Source: a virus
Reading direction: 5' to 3' (one strand)
IMG/VR virus record: IMGVR_UViG_3300032053_000480
Span: 1-25,056 of that record
DNA length: 25,056 nucleotides
The position numbers and the translations under genes are program-made. The notes under the pieces were generated by a model. That model saw only the letters and a list, made by a program, of their open reading frames with translations. It had not been told where the DNA came from and did no database searches. Of this stretch, positions 13,521 through 21,899 are shown one piece after another (the stretch's first letter is position 1; the number at the start of each line of letters is the position of its first letter).

Positions 13521-14185
13521 TTGGCCCTCCCTGCAATGTCCTCCTCGGAATAGGCCTCGATGCCCGGGATCTCGATCTTGCCTTCGGTGGCCCGGACGAC
13601 CTTGCCGATCTTGGCCTCATCGGGGACGAGGTATTCACGGGGGATCTTCGTGAGGTCCGTGATCCTGTATTTCCACACTTCCCGGGCGACGAAGCCACCG
13701 ACCTTGGGAAGGGCCTTGTGGGCCACGATCATAGGGGCTTCGTGAGTTCCTTCGAGCAGGGCCAGCACGTCCTCTGGGCGGCCGGCGGCCAGGAGTTCTT
13801 CCGCCCGGCGGAGACGTTCGTCATCGTCGGCCTTGCGGGCCTCCTCGCGGAGACGGGCTTCCTCCTCCCTGTTGCGCTTCTCGGCCTCGATCCGGTAGAC
13901 CTTGATCTTCGCCTTGACGATCCCCTCGGCCTCCTTGACCGGCCCCAGGTGCTGGGCCTTGAGGGCGAGAGCTCCCTGCCAGGCGTCGTAGTTGTTCTTG
14001 ACGAAGGGATCGAGGACGCTGTCGATGGACTTCTCGCGGCCCTTGAGCGCCCCGAGAAAGGCCCCCGCCGCCGTGTAGCTGGGATCGTCCTTGATGACGA
14101 TGTCGTGGGCGGCCTTGAGGGTCGCCTCGGCAAGCGTGCGGATCTCCTTGGTGTCGGGGACGGCGATGGTTCTCACTTCGGACAT
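13517..14185 (-). CDS. Phage coiled-coil protein of unknown function
   Basis: 222 aa, RBS GGAGG upstream. Residues 1-85 are helical. Residues 88-135 form a charged coiled coil (KRNREEEARLREEARKADDD). The C-terminal domain WKYRITDLTKIPREYLVPDE...EIPGIEAYSE is a pattern I recall from many phage proteins next to recombination genes. The biochemical role is unknown to me. Position between the zinc protein and RuvC-like resolvase suggests recombination or replication. Confidence 0.78.
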   Translation of the reverse strand: MSEVRTIAVPDTKEIRTLAEATLKAAHDIVIKDDPSYTAAGAFLGALKGREKSIDSVLDPFVKNNYDAWQGALALKAQHLGPVKEAEGIVKAKIKVYRIEAEKRNREEEARLREEARKADDDERLRRAEELLAAGRPEDVLALLEGTHEAPMIVAHKALPKVGGFVAREVWKYRITDLTKIPREYLVPDEAKIGKVVRATEGKIEIPGIEAYSEEDIAGRAK

Positions 14186-14207
14186 TGGAGGTCTCCTTGT
14201 CGATAGC

Positions 14208-14585
14208 CTATCTCGGGAGTATCTTGACCCCAGGAGCGGCTTTCTTCAGGCACTCGAGGTGGAACGCCGCTTCGGCGTACCCCGATGGACCGCTGCCCAT
14301 GAGCCCCACCCACTGCGGATCCCATCCCGGATCTCTGTAAGTGTCGGAGCCACACAGGACCCACCCGACACTTCCGACGTCCAGGTCGACGGAATGGTAG
14401 ATGCCGTACTGCGGATACATCTTCGGCTTCCCGCCGCAGACCGCGCAACTCTTGACCGTCTTTCGGTCATGGGCGATCGCCTTGACGGCGTCATTGGCGG
14501 TCGGAACCGCGCGGCAATGGCGGCACGGCTTCAACTCGACCTTGACTTCGCCGCCTTCATACGGAAGCGTAATGATATCGACCAT
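14208..14585 (-). CDS. Small putative zinc-binding protein
   Basis: 125 aa. Two CxxC pairs, C21-x2-C24 (KPCRHCRA) and C47-x2-C50 (KSCAVCGGKP), would bind one zinc ion as a ribbon or treble-clef. The rest (VGWVLCGSDTYRDPGWDP) is aromatic and Gly-rich, with HLEC near the end. No catalytic motif seen. It starts one nt after the stop of the upstream membrane-protein gene. Confidence 0.7.
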   Translation of the reverse strand: MVDIITLPYEGGEVKVELKPCRHCRAVPTANDAVKAIAHDRKTVKSCAVCGGKPKMYPQYGIYHSVDLDVGSVGWVLCGSDTYRDPGWDPQWVGLMGSGPSGYAEAAFHLECLKKAAPGVKILPR

Positions 14586-14586
14586 C

Positions 14587-14811
14587 TTATTCTCCTTGTC
14601 TCTTCTGGAACTCCCTCACCTTCTTGGTCTTCCTCCACTTCACCCAGTCGGCAAAACCCCCGTCCGAGCAAAGCGATACGGGCATGGCCATCCTGATGCG
14701 TCTGACCAGCTTGACGATGAGCCACGCGATGAAGACCAAGATGAGGAAGCCGGTGATCGCGATCGAGCCGATCATCAGGATCGACAGGAGGACGTTGTTG
14801 AGGTGACTCAT
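14587..14811 (-). CDS. Small single-pass membrane protein
   Basis: 74 aa from the ATG at 14811, preceded by GGAGG. An upstream in-frame Met at 14859 would overlap the HNH gene and lacks this RBS. One long hydrophobic stretch, about residues 8-32 (LLSILMIGSIAITGFLILVF), is followed by KLVRRIR, so the C-terminus should be cytoplasmic. The basic tail (VKWRKTKKVREFQKRQ) could contact nucleic acid or membrane. Function unknown. Its ATG overlaps the HNH stop (ATGA). Confidence 0.7.
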   Translation of the reverse strand: MSHLNNVLLSILMIGSIAITGFLILVFIAWLIVKLVRRIRMAMPVSLCSDGGFADWVKWRKTKKVREFQKRQGE

Positions 14812-15335
14812 ATTCCTTTCCTCCGCTGCCGATATTCTCTTTGCCAAGAGGCCGAACATGGCTTACACCAAGACGAGGGATACAGGCCCCCGCGAGTACG
14901 GGAGAACTCTTTCTTAAACTTGACTATCCCACACATCGAGCAACGGCGCTCCTTGTCTGGATCAATACCCAACAGTCGAAGCCTTTCCTTGGCATGATTC
15001 GAAGCATGCAGAGACTGGGTCTCGATCTCAAGATTTGAGGAATCGTTGTTCCTCGGATTTCCGTCCTTATGATGAACAATCTCCCCCTTCATCAGCGGTC
15101 GACCAAGCATCCTTTCCGCAACAAGAACGTGTTCGTAAACGAAGCCGTACTTATTCGACTTGGGATGATCCAGCATCTTGATCATCACATATCCATTGGT
15201 GTGAAAGGTCACGGCCTTACGATGAGACGCTGACCCGCATTCCCTCGAACAGAATCTGCCAAAGCCCTTCCTGACGCGGCATGACCACGTCATGAAAGAC
15301 CTTCCGCAAAGCTCACAAGTGGCGGAAATTCTCAT
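14808..15335 (-). CDS. HNH endonuclease with two zinc knuckles
   Basis: 175 aa from the ATG at 15335, which overlaps the stop of the nuclease gene upstream (ATGA). N-terminal zinc pairs: C7-x2-C10 and C29-x3-C33. The HNH core is GEIVHHKDGNPRNNDSSNLEI (84-104), with His88/His89 and Asn residues at 93, 97 and 101, preceded by YEHVLVAERMLGRPL as in phage HNH_3-type homing endonucleases. A second zinc site, C132-x2-C135 with C157-x2-C160, lies near the C-terminus. Base composition is more AT-rich than neighbouring genes, which fits a mobile origin. No intron boundary is seen in the neighbours, so it would be a free-standing homing endonuclease. Confidence 0.88.
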   Translation of the reverse strand: MRISATCELCGRSFMTWSCRVRKGFGRFCSRECGSASHRKAVTFHTNGYVMIKMLDHPKSNKYGFVYEHVLVAERMLGRPLMKGEIVHHKDGNPRNNDSSNLEIETQSLHASNHAKERLRLLGIDPDKERRCSMCGIVKFKKEFSRTRGGLYPSSWCKPCSASWQREYRQRRKGI

Positions 15336-15907
15336 TTGAGAAGTCCGTGCTTCCTTTTCCAATTCACGATAGCCAGGGCTGCCCTGAAGACATCCCAATC
15401 GTCGTAGTCCTTGTGCTCTTCCAAACGGTAAGTCCCTTCCCCGTTGATGTAGAGCGCGAAGCGGAGCATGGGCCTATTGAAGCATTTCGCATAGGCGGAA
15501 GTCTGACATGCGTGCCAGGGAGCGGTCATGCCGCTCTTGATGTCGATCACGGCCTCCTTCTTCTTCCACAAGATCCGGCGATCGAGCATCCCTGCGTACT
15601 TGTAGACCGAGTGGTACACGGGCTCTTCGGTCGATAGGACCTCGATCTTGGTGTCGTCCCTGAACTTCTTCCAGGCGTCGAGGTAAGGCAGGAGCGGGTT
15701 CTCGATCTTGTCCTCGATAAGAGCCCCCTTGTCGGAGAGCTCCGTGATCGTGTGGACGGCCGTGCCGCGATCCATGTACATCCCGTGGAAGCTCGAGTAG
15801 TCGAAGAGCTTCGCTTCCCGGAGGACGGTCGTCACGGAGATGAGCTTCTCCCCGTCGAGCCAGTAGCTGTGAGTCTCGGGGTCGAAGCGGATCTTCTCAC
15901 TGGGCAT
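15332..15907 (-). CDS. PD-(D/E)XK nuclease, Cas4/RecB-like
   Basis: 191 aa. His52 in GTAVHTI, Asp109 in YAGMLDRR, and Asp122-x-Lys124 in AVIDIKSG give the H...D...DxK core of the RecB/Cas4-type nucleases. QTSAYA (135-140) is the QxxxY motif. The strand order matches phage exonucleases of the PD-(D/E)XK class. No Fe-S cysteine cluster of the classical Cas4 type is present. Expected role: processing DNA ends for recombination with the adjacent RecA/UvsX-like protein. Its start overlaps the end of the RecA-like gene by 11 nt. Confidence 0.85.
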   Translation of the reverse strand: MPSEKIRFDPETHSYWLDGEKLISVTTVLREAKLFDYSSFHGMYMDRGTAVHTITELSDKGALIEDKIENPLLPYLDAWKKFRDDTKIEVLSTEEPVYHSVYKYAGMLDRRILWKKKEAVIDIKSGMTAPWHACQTSAYAKCFNRPMLRFALYINGEGTYRLEEHKDYDDWDVFRAALAIVNWKRKHGLLK

Positions 15908-16937
15908 CAGCCGTCTCCTCCTCCGCCGCCTTCGTGTCGGTCTTGGCCTTGGGCAGATCGCCCGATCCGAGATCCAGCCTGGACGGATGATCGAGAACGC
16001 CGTCGAGCGGCAGGATGAGGTCGGGCATCTCGGCGATGACCCTCTCGATGTCGCCCGTGTGGAAGGTCCTGTCCTTGAAGCAGAGCCATCCGGCCTTTTG
16101 TTCGAGCCTCCCGTGCCTGAGAAGAAGCTCGTCGAGGCCCGAGTACGGGGCGAAGCCCGTGTCGAAATTGAAGCGCACCTGGCACTTGCGGAAGGGCGGG
16201 GCCACCTGGTTCTTGATGGCTTCGACCTCCACGAGCATGCCGGTGATGACGTCGCGTTCCTTGTGCTTGATCTTCCCGCGCATGCGGGTCATGAGTCGGA
16301 GCGCCGCCGCGAACTTCGGGGCCTTGCCGCCCGGGGTCACCAGCGACGTCGACCCCATGAAGTTGAACTGGGTGCGGAGCTGGTTGAGGGCGACGACCGT
16401 CACCTTCTTGCGGGTAAGCTCGCCGAGGACGCCGCGGAGGGCTTCCGAGAGATAGCGGGCCCGGACTCCGGGAACCACCTTCTTCTCTTCGTCTCCCGCG
16501 GTCTCGAACTCCCCGGCCAGGGGGGTCGCCGCCACGGAGTCCCAGCCTATGAGGATCAGGTCGTTCACCGTCGCCATCTTGGCGACGTTCCTGAGGATGT
16601 CGATACAGGCCCCCATGGTCTCCCCGGGATGGTAGTGGAGCCTCTCGAAGTCCACCCCGAGGAGTTCCATGAAGACGCGGTCGGCCTTGCCTTCCGAGTC
16701 GATGAGCACGCACTCGCCCCCGGACCTCTGGAAGGCGGCGATGATCACATAGAGGAGCGCGCTCTTGGCGGTGGACGGCTCCCCGCCGACCTCGATGAAA
16801 CGGCCCCGGGGGATGCCGGCGCCGACCACGAGGTCGAAGGCCGGCATCCCCGTGCGGATCCACTCGATGGGCTGGTATCCGTGGAGCGTCGCCAGGTACG
16901 CCTTGAGACTGCTATGGGGTTTTCTTGAGGATGGCAC
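15897..16937 (-). CDS. RecA/UvsX-like recombinase
   Basis: 346 aa if started at the GTG at 16937. The start is uncertain: no ATG is available near the SSB stop, and the next Met (MPAFD) would remove likely core sequence. The Walker A loop GGEPSTAKSA (51-60) keeps Lys58 but has Ala in place of the usual Gly. ECVLIDSEGKADR and DLILIGWDSVAATP (Walker B) follow, then LNQLRTQFNF and TPGGKAPKFAAALRLMTR as in RecA L2 and after. Expected role: ATP-dependent strand exchange with the SSB encoded upstream. The C-terminal 40 residues are acidic and Ala-rich. The start overlaps the SSB gene by 26 nt. Confidence 0.85.
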   Translation of the reverse strand: MPSSRKPHSSLKAYLATLHGYQPIEWIRTGMPAFDLVVGAGIPRGRFIEVGGEPSTAKSALLYVIIAAFQRSGGECVLIDSEGKADRVFMELLGVDFERLHYHPGETMGACIDILRNVAKMATVNDLILIGWDSVAATPLAGEFETAGDEEKKVVPGVRARYLSEALRGVLGELTRKKVTVVALNQLRTQFNFMGSTSLVTPGGKAPKFAAALRLMTRMRGKIKHKERDVITGMLVEVEAIKNQVAPPFRKCQVRFNFDTGFAPYSGLDELLLRHGRLEQKAGWLCFKDRTFHTGDIERVIAEMPDLILPLDGVLDHPSRLDLGSGDLPKAKTDTKAAEEETADAQ

Positions 16938-17802
16938 GGGCTCGCTTGACGAGCTCTTCCTGGGTCGCCCGAGGGGCTTTCGCACTTTCGGCGGCTTGGG
17001 CATTGGACTCATCCTCCACGGCTTCCACGATCTCTTCTCCCTCGGCCGTCGCGGTCTCCGGGGGCGTCTCTTCCATCTCCTCGGTCTTGGGAGGAACGGG
17101 AGGCGGCGAAGCATTCGCGGGCGGGGCCCCGGGCCCGAGCAGGATCGAACGGATCTCGTCGAACGGCTTGATCTGGCCTTGGATGATCTCCACGAAATTG
17201 TGAAGCTTCCCGAGCACGCTCTTGTCGGGGAGGGCACTCGTCCTGATCTCCCAGGGCGTGACCGAATACTCGGGGAAGTTCCGGTCTTCGGTCCTGTTGA
17301 TCTGGACGGTCACCTTGATGTTGACTCCGTTCACCGGATCGTCGATGGGAGTGACATCGCCGTCGGATCCCACGCTCATCTCGTTCAGGGGACGCCAGAC
17401 CTTGTCGCCGTAGTCCCACAGGCGCACGTCGGTGGGGGTCTTGGAGCTGAGAACGAGGATGTTCGAGGCGTACCGGCGACGGGCACCGATGGTCTTGGCG
17501 ATCTGCTTGTCGGCGTCGCTGCCTCTCCAGAGCTTCCGGGTGAACTCGCAGATGGGGCATCTCTGGGAGATGGTGAGGCGCGGGCAGATGATCTTCTGGA
17601 ACCCCGCGTCATCGGATCCGATGTTGTAGTGGGTCCCGAACTCCATGCACCAGGAGTCGAACCCGTCCGGCGGCGGAAGGATGCGGACCTTGTGAGTCCC
17701 GGGATCCTTGTCCGGCCTCCACCACCGGTCGTCGAGATCGCCCTTCAGCTGGCGATCCTGGAACTTCTTCCGGAGCTTGCTGTAGTCGGTTTTGCCGGCC
17801 AT
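16912..17802 (-). CDS. gp32-like single-stranded DNA-binding protein
   Basis: 296 aa, ATG at 17802 preceded by AGGAG. The N-terminal basic segment (SKLRKKFQ) is followed by an OB-type core. In it, WCMEFGTHYNI, ICPRLTISQRCPICEFTRKLW carries the His plus three Cys zinc site typical of T4 gp32 (H...C...CPxC). YASNILVLSSK and RLWDYGDKVW match gp32-like strands. The C-terminus is long, Pro/Glu-rich and acidic, as expected for the protein-interaction tail, but ends in a basic helix (EELVKRARAILKKTP). Works with the adjacent RecA-like and UvsY-like genes. Confidence 0.82.
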   Translation of the reverse strand: MAGKTDYSKLRKKFQDRQLKGDLDDRWWRPDKDPGTHKVRILPPPDGFDSWCMEFGTHYNIGSDDAGFQKIICPRLTISQRCPICEFTRKLWRGSDADKQIAKTIGARRRYASNILVLSSKTPTDVRLWDYGDKVWRPLNEMSVGSDGDVTPIDDPVNGVNIKVTVQINRTEDRNFPEYSVTPWEIRTSALPDKSVLGKLHNFVEIIQGQIKPFDEIRSILLGPGAPPANASPPPVPPKTEEMEETPPETATAEGEEIVEAVEDESNAQAAESAKAPRATQEELVKRARAILKKTP

Positions 17803-17819
17803 GTCGCTTCTCCTAAAAA

Positions 17820-18083
17820 CTAAATTCTGACCCAGACCTTGTCCTCATTGACCACGATGCTGCGGAAATAGACCCCGGTGATGCTTTTCGCGTAGCCCTT
17901 ATCGTCGGGGTAATAGGCGGCGCATTTATCGATGATGGGATTCTTAGCGGCCTCAGCCGCCACCAGCGCGTCGGCCTCCACCGGAACGGCAACGATAACC
18001 TTCTGCTCAACCCCCCTGTGCACCTCTTCGCCCTCCTTCCGTTCTGGCGATCCAATCACCACGAACTGCTTCATCCACGCCAT
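17820..18083 (-). CDS. Small protein of unknown function
   Basis: 87 aa, ATG at 18083 after AGGAG. A probable small alpha/beta protein: MKQFVVIG, KVIVAVPVEA, an Ala-rich helix, then SITGVYFRSIVVNEDKVWVRI. No motif recognised. Lies between the SSB and the UvsY-like gene. Confidence 0.7.
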   Translation of the reverse strand: MAWMKQFVVIGSPERKEGEEVHRGVEQKVIVAVPVEADALVAAEAAKNPIIDKCAAYYPDDKGYAKSITGVYFRSIVVNEDKVWVRI

Positions 18084-18108
18084 TGTCGGTTCTCCTTAAA
18101 AAACGCGG

Positions 18109-18594
18109 CTATCGGCCGCAGACGTTCCTCTTCGCACGCTCCACCTCGTCGGCCGACATGGACGACATCTCCAGGTATCGCGAGCGGGAGATCTCCTTGA
18201 GGCAGTCCTTGCGCTGGGCCAGGGCCTTCTCGAGGACGAGGAGCATCCTCTCGTCCGACTCCGCCCGGCGGCAGGACCTGGACAGCAGCTTGTAGCGGGC
18301 ATCGGAACGGATCTTCGCCTTGACCGCCGTTTCCGTGTATCCCTTGGGAAGCGTGGGGCGAATCGTGTCGTCGAGCTCGTAGGTGAGGTCTTCAAGCTGG
18401 GCCTCGAGCTCGATCTTCTCGGCACGGGCGCGCTCGAAGAGGATGTAGTACCAGGCATAGAGGGCCGACTGACGGGCCAGTTCGTTGTCGAGATCGTTGC
18501 GGTCGATCCTGAGCACCACTTCCGTGTCGATCGTGCGGACCTGGTTTCCAACGGTGACTTTGATCTCGTTGACCTTGACCTCGTTGACCGTCAT
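18109..18594 (-). CDS. Helical phage protein, possible recombination mediator (UvsY-like)
   Basis: 161 aa, RBS GAGGAAAG before the ATG at 18594. After a short beta N-terminus (VNEIKVTVGNQVRTID) it is predicted almost entirely helical: DNELARQSALYAWYYILFERARAEK, then ALAQRKDCLKEISRSRYLEM. The size, helical content and position next to a gp32-like SSB and RecA/UvsX resemble recombination mediators of T4 UvsY type. I see no decisive motif, so the functional label is inference from context. Confidence 0.65.
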   Translation of the reverse strand: MTVNEVKVNEIKVTVGNQVRTIDTEVVLRIDRNDLDNELARQSALYAWYYILFERARAEKIELEAQLEDLTYELDDTIRPTLPKGYTETAVKAKIRSDARYKLLSRSCRRAESDERMLLVLEKALAQRKDCLKEISRSRYLEMSSMSADEVERAKRNVCGR

Positions 18595-18667
18595 ATCACT
18601 TTCCTCGTATTTATGTATTCTCCCGACTTCTGAGAAGAATCCATATTTTCTGGTAATAGGAACAAAA
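18595..18667 (-). promoter_or_regulatory. Intergenic spacer with GAGAATAC motif, candidate promoter
   Basis: 73-nt AT-rich gap in an otherwise packed operon. On the minus strand it contains GAGAATAC (18615-18622) and then ATAAATAC just before the ribosome binding site of the gene starting at 18594. The same octamer lies upstream of the genes starting at 22928 and 23057. A promoter or activator site is possible; no consensus -35 is clear. Confidence 0.3.
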
Positions 18668-21600
18668 TTACTTCAGGAGCTGTCTTGCGTATTCGCGGAT
18701 GGAGAGGGGATCGGGCACCCGCCGCACGACGGGCTTCCCGTCGGAAGGAACGAGCGCCCGGTAAAGGCCCGCGAACTTCTCGATCGCCTGATCCATGTCG
18801 GGTTCCAGGCTGGAGTTCCTGAGGACATACGCCGGGTGGAGGCACGCCACGACCTTGACCCCCTTGAGGTTCTTGACGGTGGCGTTCGCCTTCGTGATCG
18901 TCCCCTGCCCGCCGAGCTTCTGCCAGGCCCGTCGGCCGAGCGCCAGGATGAGGGGCGGCTGGATGATCTCCAGCTCCTTCGCGAGCCAGGGGCACTCTTT
19001 GGAGAGCTTCTCGATCTCGAGCACGGTCATGACCCCCTCTTCCCCCTTCGGGGTGAAGGGAGGCGCGCACTTGGATCCGTTGCTATACGTGAACTCCTTG
19101 CCCGAGAGCCCGAAGCGCGCCAGGGCCTGGTCGAGCTTCCTTCCGGATTTTCCAATGAATGGCCTACCTCCCTTGTCCTCTTCCCAGCCGGGCGCCTCGC
19201 CGATGATCATGACATTGGTGCGGCCGAGCTCGGGCGGGACGGGATGCTTGCAATATTCGCGGAAGTCGCACCCCCCGCAGTTCTTGATCTCGTCGATGAG
19301 ATCCGTCATGGACTTCTTCACGAAGGTCCGGTCGACGAGGACGGGGAAGTTGAAGGTGAACCCCGGCATCCTTCCCGAGAAGAGCGCCTCGGGAAGCCCG
19401 GGCGGTACGATCCTCTTCTTCATCCGCTTGGCGAAGTCCTGGGCATCTACAAGGGGTGCCTTCTCGCGGAGATCGAAGACGGCCTTGGCCAGACGGAGAT
19501 CGATGCCGTCGACCATCGTGAGCGGCATTCGGATCCCGTCCGGCCCCTTCTCCCACCGGAGCGTGGAACGGTTCGGGTCGGGCGGGAGAACCTTGATCCC
19601 GAACTTCGGGATCTCCGAGAGGATCGGCTCGAAGTTCTCCTCGGCATTGAGCATCGCGGTAAAGGCCTCGACCGGATGATGCCGCTTGGCCCAGGCGATG
19701 TAGTAACCGTTTGCACTGTAAGCAGTTGCGTGGGCTTTATTGAAACTATACCGTCCGAAGCTAGAGAGCGTATCCCAAAGAACTGCAGCATCCTCGGCCG
19801 GCCAGCCCGAAGTACGGACGCAGCCTTCGATGAACTTGGGGGCATACTTCTCGAGTTCCTTGGGACCTTTCGACTTCGAGATGATCTTACGGATCTGGTC
19901 GGCCTCGGTCCAAGAGAACCCGGCCAGGTCGGCACAGACGTGCATCACCTCTTCCTGATAGACGATGATGGCCCCGGGGTCTTCGTGGTACTTCTTGGCC
20001 AGACCCGCAGGGTCCATTTGCCCAAGGCCGCCGGGGCGGAAGGCGGCGTTCGCCCAGACCAGGTCTTCGAACTTCGTAGGCTTGAGCATTCGGATGAACG
20101 ACCTCATTCCGGGAGACAGGAACTGCGGCACGCCGGCCGTGAGCCCGTCGGAGAAGTCCTTGAAGACCGCCGCATCGTCGAGCGGGATGGACGCGAGATC
20201 CAGGTTGAGATCGTTCCTGATCGTCTTGATGACCGACAGGGTGTCGAGCCCGAGGAAGTCGATCTTGATGAAGCCGAGCTCCTCGGCGACTTCCATGTCC
20301 CAGCAGAGGGCCTTGCCCTTCCCCCGGCTGACGATCGCCGAGCGTCCTCCCAGGAGGGTATCCGCAGCGATCACGAAGCCCCCGGCGTGCGCCCCGTACT
20401 GGCGTACCTTGCCGACAAGGCGGCGGGCGAACTCGGCGGCGTCGGGACTCTTCCTGGCTAACTCCTTCCCGGGAGGGATGTCCGTGATGTCGTACTCGCT
20501 CTTCTCCTTGCCCTTGAGGAAGTCCTTGTCGTCCTCGAACCTGGAGACGTCCTCGAGCTGGACGCCATAGGCGCGGGCGGCGTCGTGGATCGCAAGACGG
20601 AGCCCGAAGTCGATGTAGTTGGAGATCTGGGCGACCCGGTCGTCTCCGAACTCCTTGCGGAGGACGACGGGGACGCGCTCGCGGAACGCTTCGTCAACGT
20701 CCAGGTCAATATCTGGCCAATTTTTCCTGCCCGGCGCGTAGAACCTCTCGTAGGAGAGTCCGTGCCTGATCGGGTCGATGGGGGTGATCCCCATGCAGTA
20801 GGCCACGAGGGATCCCCCGACCGACCCGCGCGGGCCCATTTCGGCCCCTTCCTTGTGAAACAGATCCACGCAGTGCTTCACGAGAAGCAGGTACCTGTCG
20901 ATCTTGGCCTCCTTGAAAGTGGCCAATTCCTTATTGAGTCTGTCTTCATAGTCTGGGCGGCCACTAAGTCCCTTGTCCTCAAGACCTTGCCGCGAAATAA
21001 GCTCCATATCCCCCTGGACCGTGGGGATCTCCGGAGATGGTAGATCATTCCAACCCCAGGCCGTAATGCGATCGCTGACGCGTCCAGTAGCCTCCAGGGC
21101 GCGTTGGGCGGCCTCGGGAGGTATGCCGGCCCGTTCCAAGTCTTCCACGGCCGTCCTGGGGCTTCCTACGAAGGTTCTCTTGGTGGAGAAGCGCCGGACG
21201 TTGGGGTCGTGGATCGACTTGCGATCCGCGACGGCCAGAAGGGCCTCATGGAACCGCTGGTCTTCAGGGGCCGCGAAGTGGCAGTCAGTGGTCACGACCA
21301 TCTCGACTCCCATGGACTGGGAGATCTCGCAGATCGTCCTGTTGAGGTTGTGCTGGGCCTCCATGTCATGGAGAGGCATGACCTCCAGGAAGAAGTCGTC
21401 CTTGAAGCGGTCGACGAAGGCCGCCAGGTCATCGGGCGCGGCGTCCGTCCCGCGCCAGAAGGCGCCGCCGGCACATCCCGACATGACGACACACTCTTCC
21501 AACTCCTCGAGCACCAAGCGGATAGGAAGGACGGCCTTCTGCCGCCGAGCATCGTAGCAGTCGCGGTGGGCGATCGAGAGGAGCCTGAGGATCGAGGAGA

Positions 21601-21895
21601 AGCCCTTTCCGTTCTTGGCCAGGGCCGTCAGGTGACGGATCTTCTCGCCCTTCTTGTAGACCCCCCAGGTGTAGGTGTCGGGGCAGCCCACATAAAGCTC
21701 GATCCCCGCTATCCCCTTGATGCCCAGCTTCTTGGCGGCCTTGAGGAACTTGGGCACGCCTTCGATGCCGCCGTGGTCGGTGATCGCGACGGCGCCCCAG
21801 CCATAGTCGGCCGCGATCTTGGGAAGCTCGTCCGCCCGCAGAAGAGAGTCACGGACGGAGTATTCGCTATGACAGTGCAAAAGACTGGGCGTCAT
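18668..21895 (-). CDS. DnaE-type (C-family) DNA polymerase fused to family-4 uracil-DNA glycosylase
   Basis: 1075 aa. PHP domain 1-270 (LHCHSEYS, AITDHGG, AGIELYVG intact). Polymerase palm with catalytic Asp395 and Asp397 (PDIDLDVDEAF) and Asp546 (KIDFLGLDTL), then EEVMHVCADLAGF and FNKAHATAY as in bacterial DnaE. There is no recognisable OB or tau-binding region. Residues 870-1050 instead form a uracil-DNA glycosylase: CGGC (873-876), GEAPGWEED (899-907), GRPFIGKSGRKLD, C943, C968 (the four Fe-S cysteines of family 4), ALGRRAW and HPAYVLRN (1020-1027). The fusion probably couples replication with uracil removal or uracil detection. Being one uninterrupted frame, it is not an assembly artefact of two genes unless a stop was lost. 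It follows the ParB/MT-A70 gene by 4 nt. Confidence 0.92.
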   Translation of the reverse strand: MTPSLLHCHSEYSVRDSLLRADELPKIAADYGWGAVAITDHGGIEGVPKFLKAAKKLGIKGIAGIELYVGCPDTYTWGVYKKGEKIRHLTALAKNGKGFSSILRLLSIAHRDCYDARRQKAVLPIRLVLEELEECVVMSGCAGGAFWRGTDAAPDDLAAFVDRFKDDFFLEVMPLHDMEAQHNLNRTICEISQSMGVEMVVTTDCHFAAPEDQRFHEALLAVADRKSIHDPNVRRFSTKRTFVGSPRTAVEDLERAGIPPEAAQRALEATGRVSDRITAWGWNDLPSPEIPTVQGDMELISRQGLEDKGLSGRPDYEDRLNKELATFKEAKIDRYLLLVKHCVDLFHKEGAEMGPRGSVGGSLVAYCMGITPIDPIRHGLSYERFYAPGRKNWPDIDLDVDEAFRERVPVVLRKEFGDDRVAQISNYIDFGLRLAIHDAARAYGVQLEDVSRFEDDKDFLKGKEKSEYDITDIPPGKELARKSPDAAEFARRLVGKVRQYGAHAGGFVIAADTLLGGRSAIVSRGKGKALCWDMEVAEELGFIKIDFLGLDTLSVIKTIRNDLNLDLASIPLDDAAVFKDFSDGLTAGVPQFLSPGMRSFIRMLKPTKFEDLVWANAAFRPGGLGQMDPAGLAKKYHEDPGAIIVYQEEVMHVCADLAGFSWTEADQIRKIISKSKGPKELEKYAPKFIEGCVRTSGWPAEDAAVLWDTLSSFGRYSFNKAHATAYSANGYYIAWAKRHHPVEAFTAMLNAEENFEPILSEIPKFGIKVLPPDPNRSTLRWEKGPDGIRMPLTMVDGIDLRLAKAVFDLREKAPLVDAQDFAKRMKKRIVPPGLPEALFSGRMPGFTFNFPVLVDRTFVKKSMTDLIDEIKNCGGCDFREYCKHPVPPELGRTNVMIIGEAPGWEEDKGGRPFIGKSGRKLDQALARFGLSGKEFTYSNGSKCAPPFTPKGEEGVMTVLEIEKLSKECPWLAKELEIIQPPLILALGRRAWQKLGGQGTITKANATVKNLKGVKVVACLHPAYVLRNSSLEPDMDQAIEKFAGLYRALVPSDGKPVVRRVPDPLSIREYARQLLK

Positions 21896-21899
21896 AGAC

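Noticed and set aside
18485-20461. 658-codon frame on the + strand
   Set aside because: It lies opposite the DnaE-UDG gene, whose catalytic motifs are clear; long antisense frames are common at this GC content.
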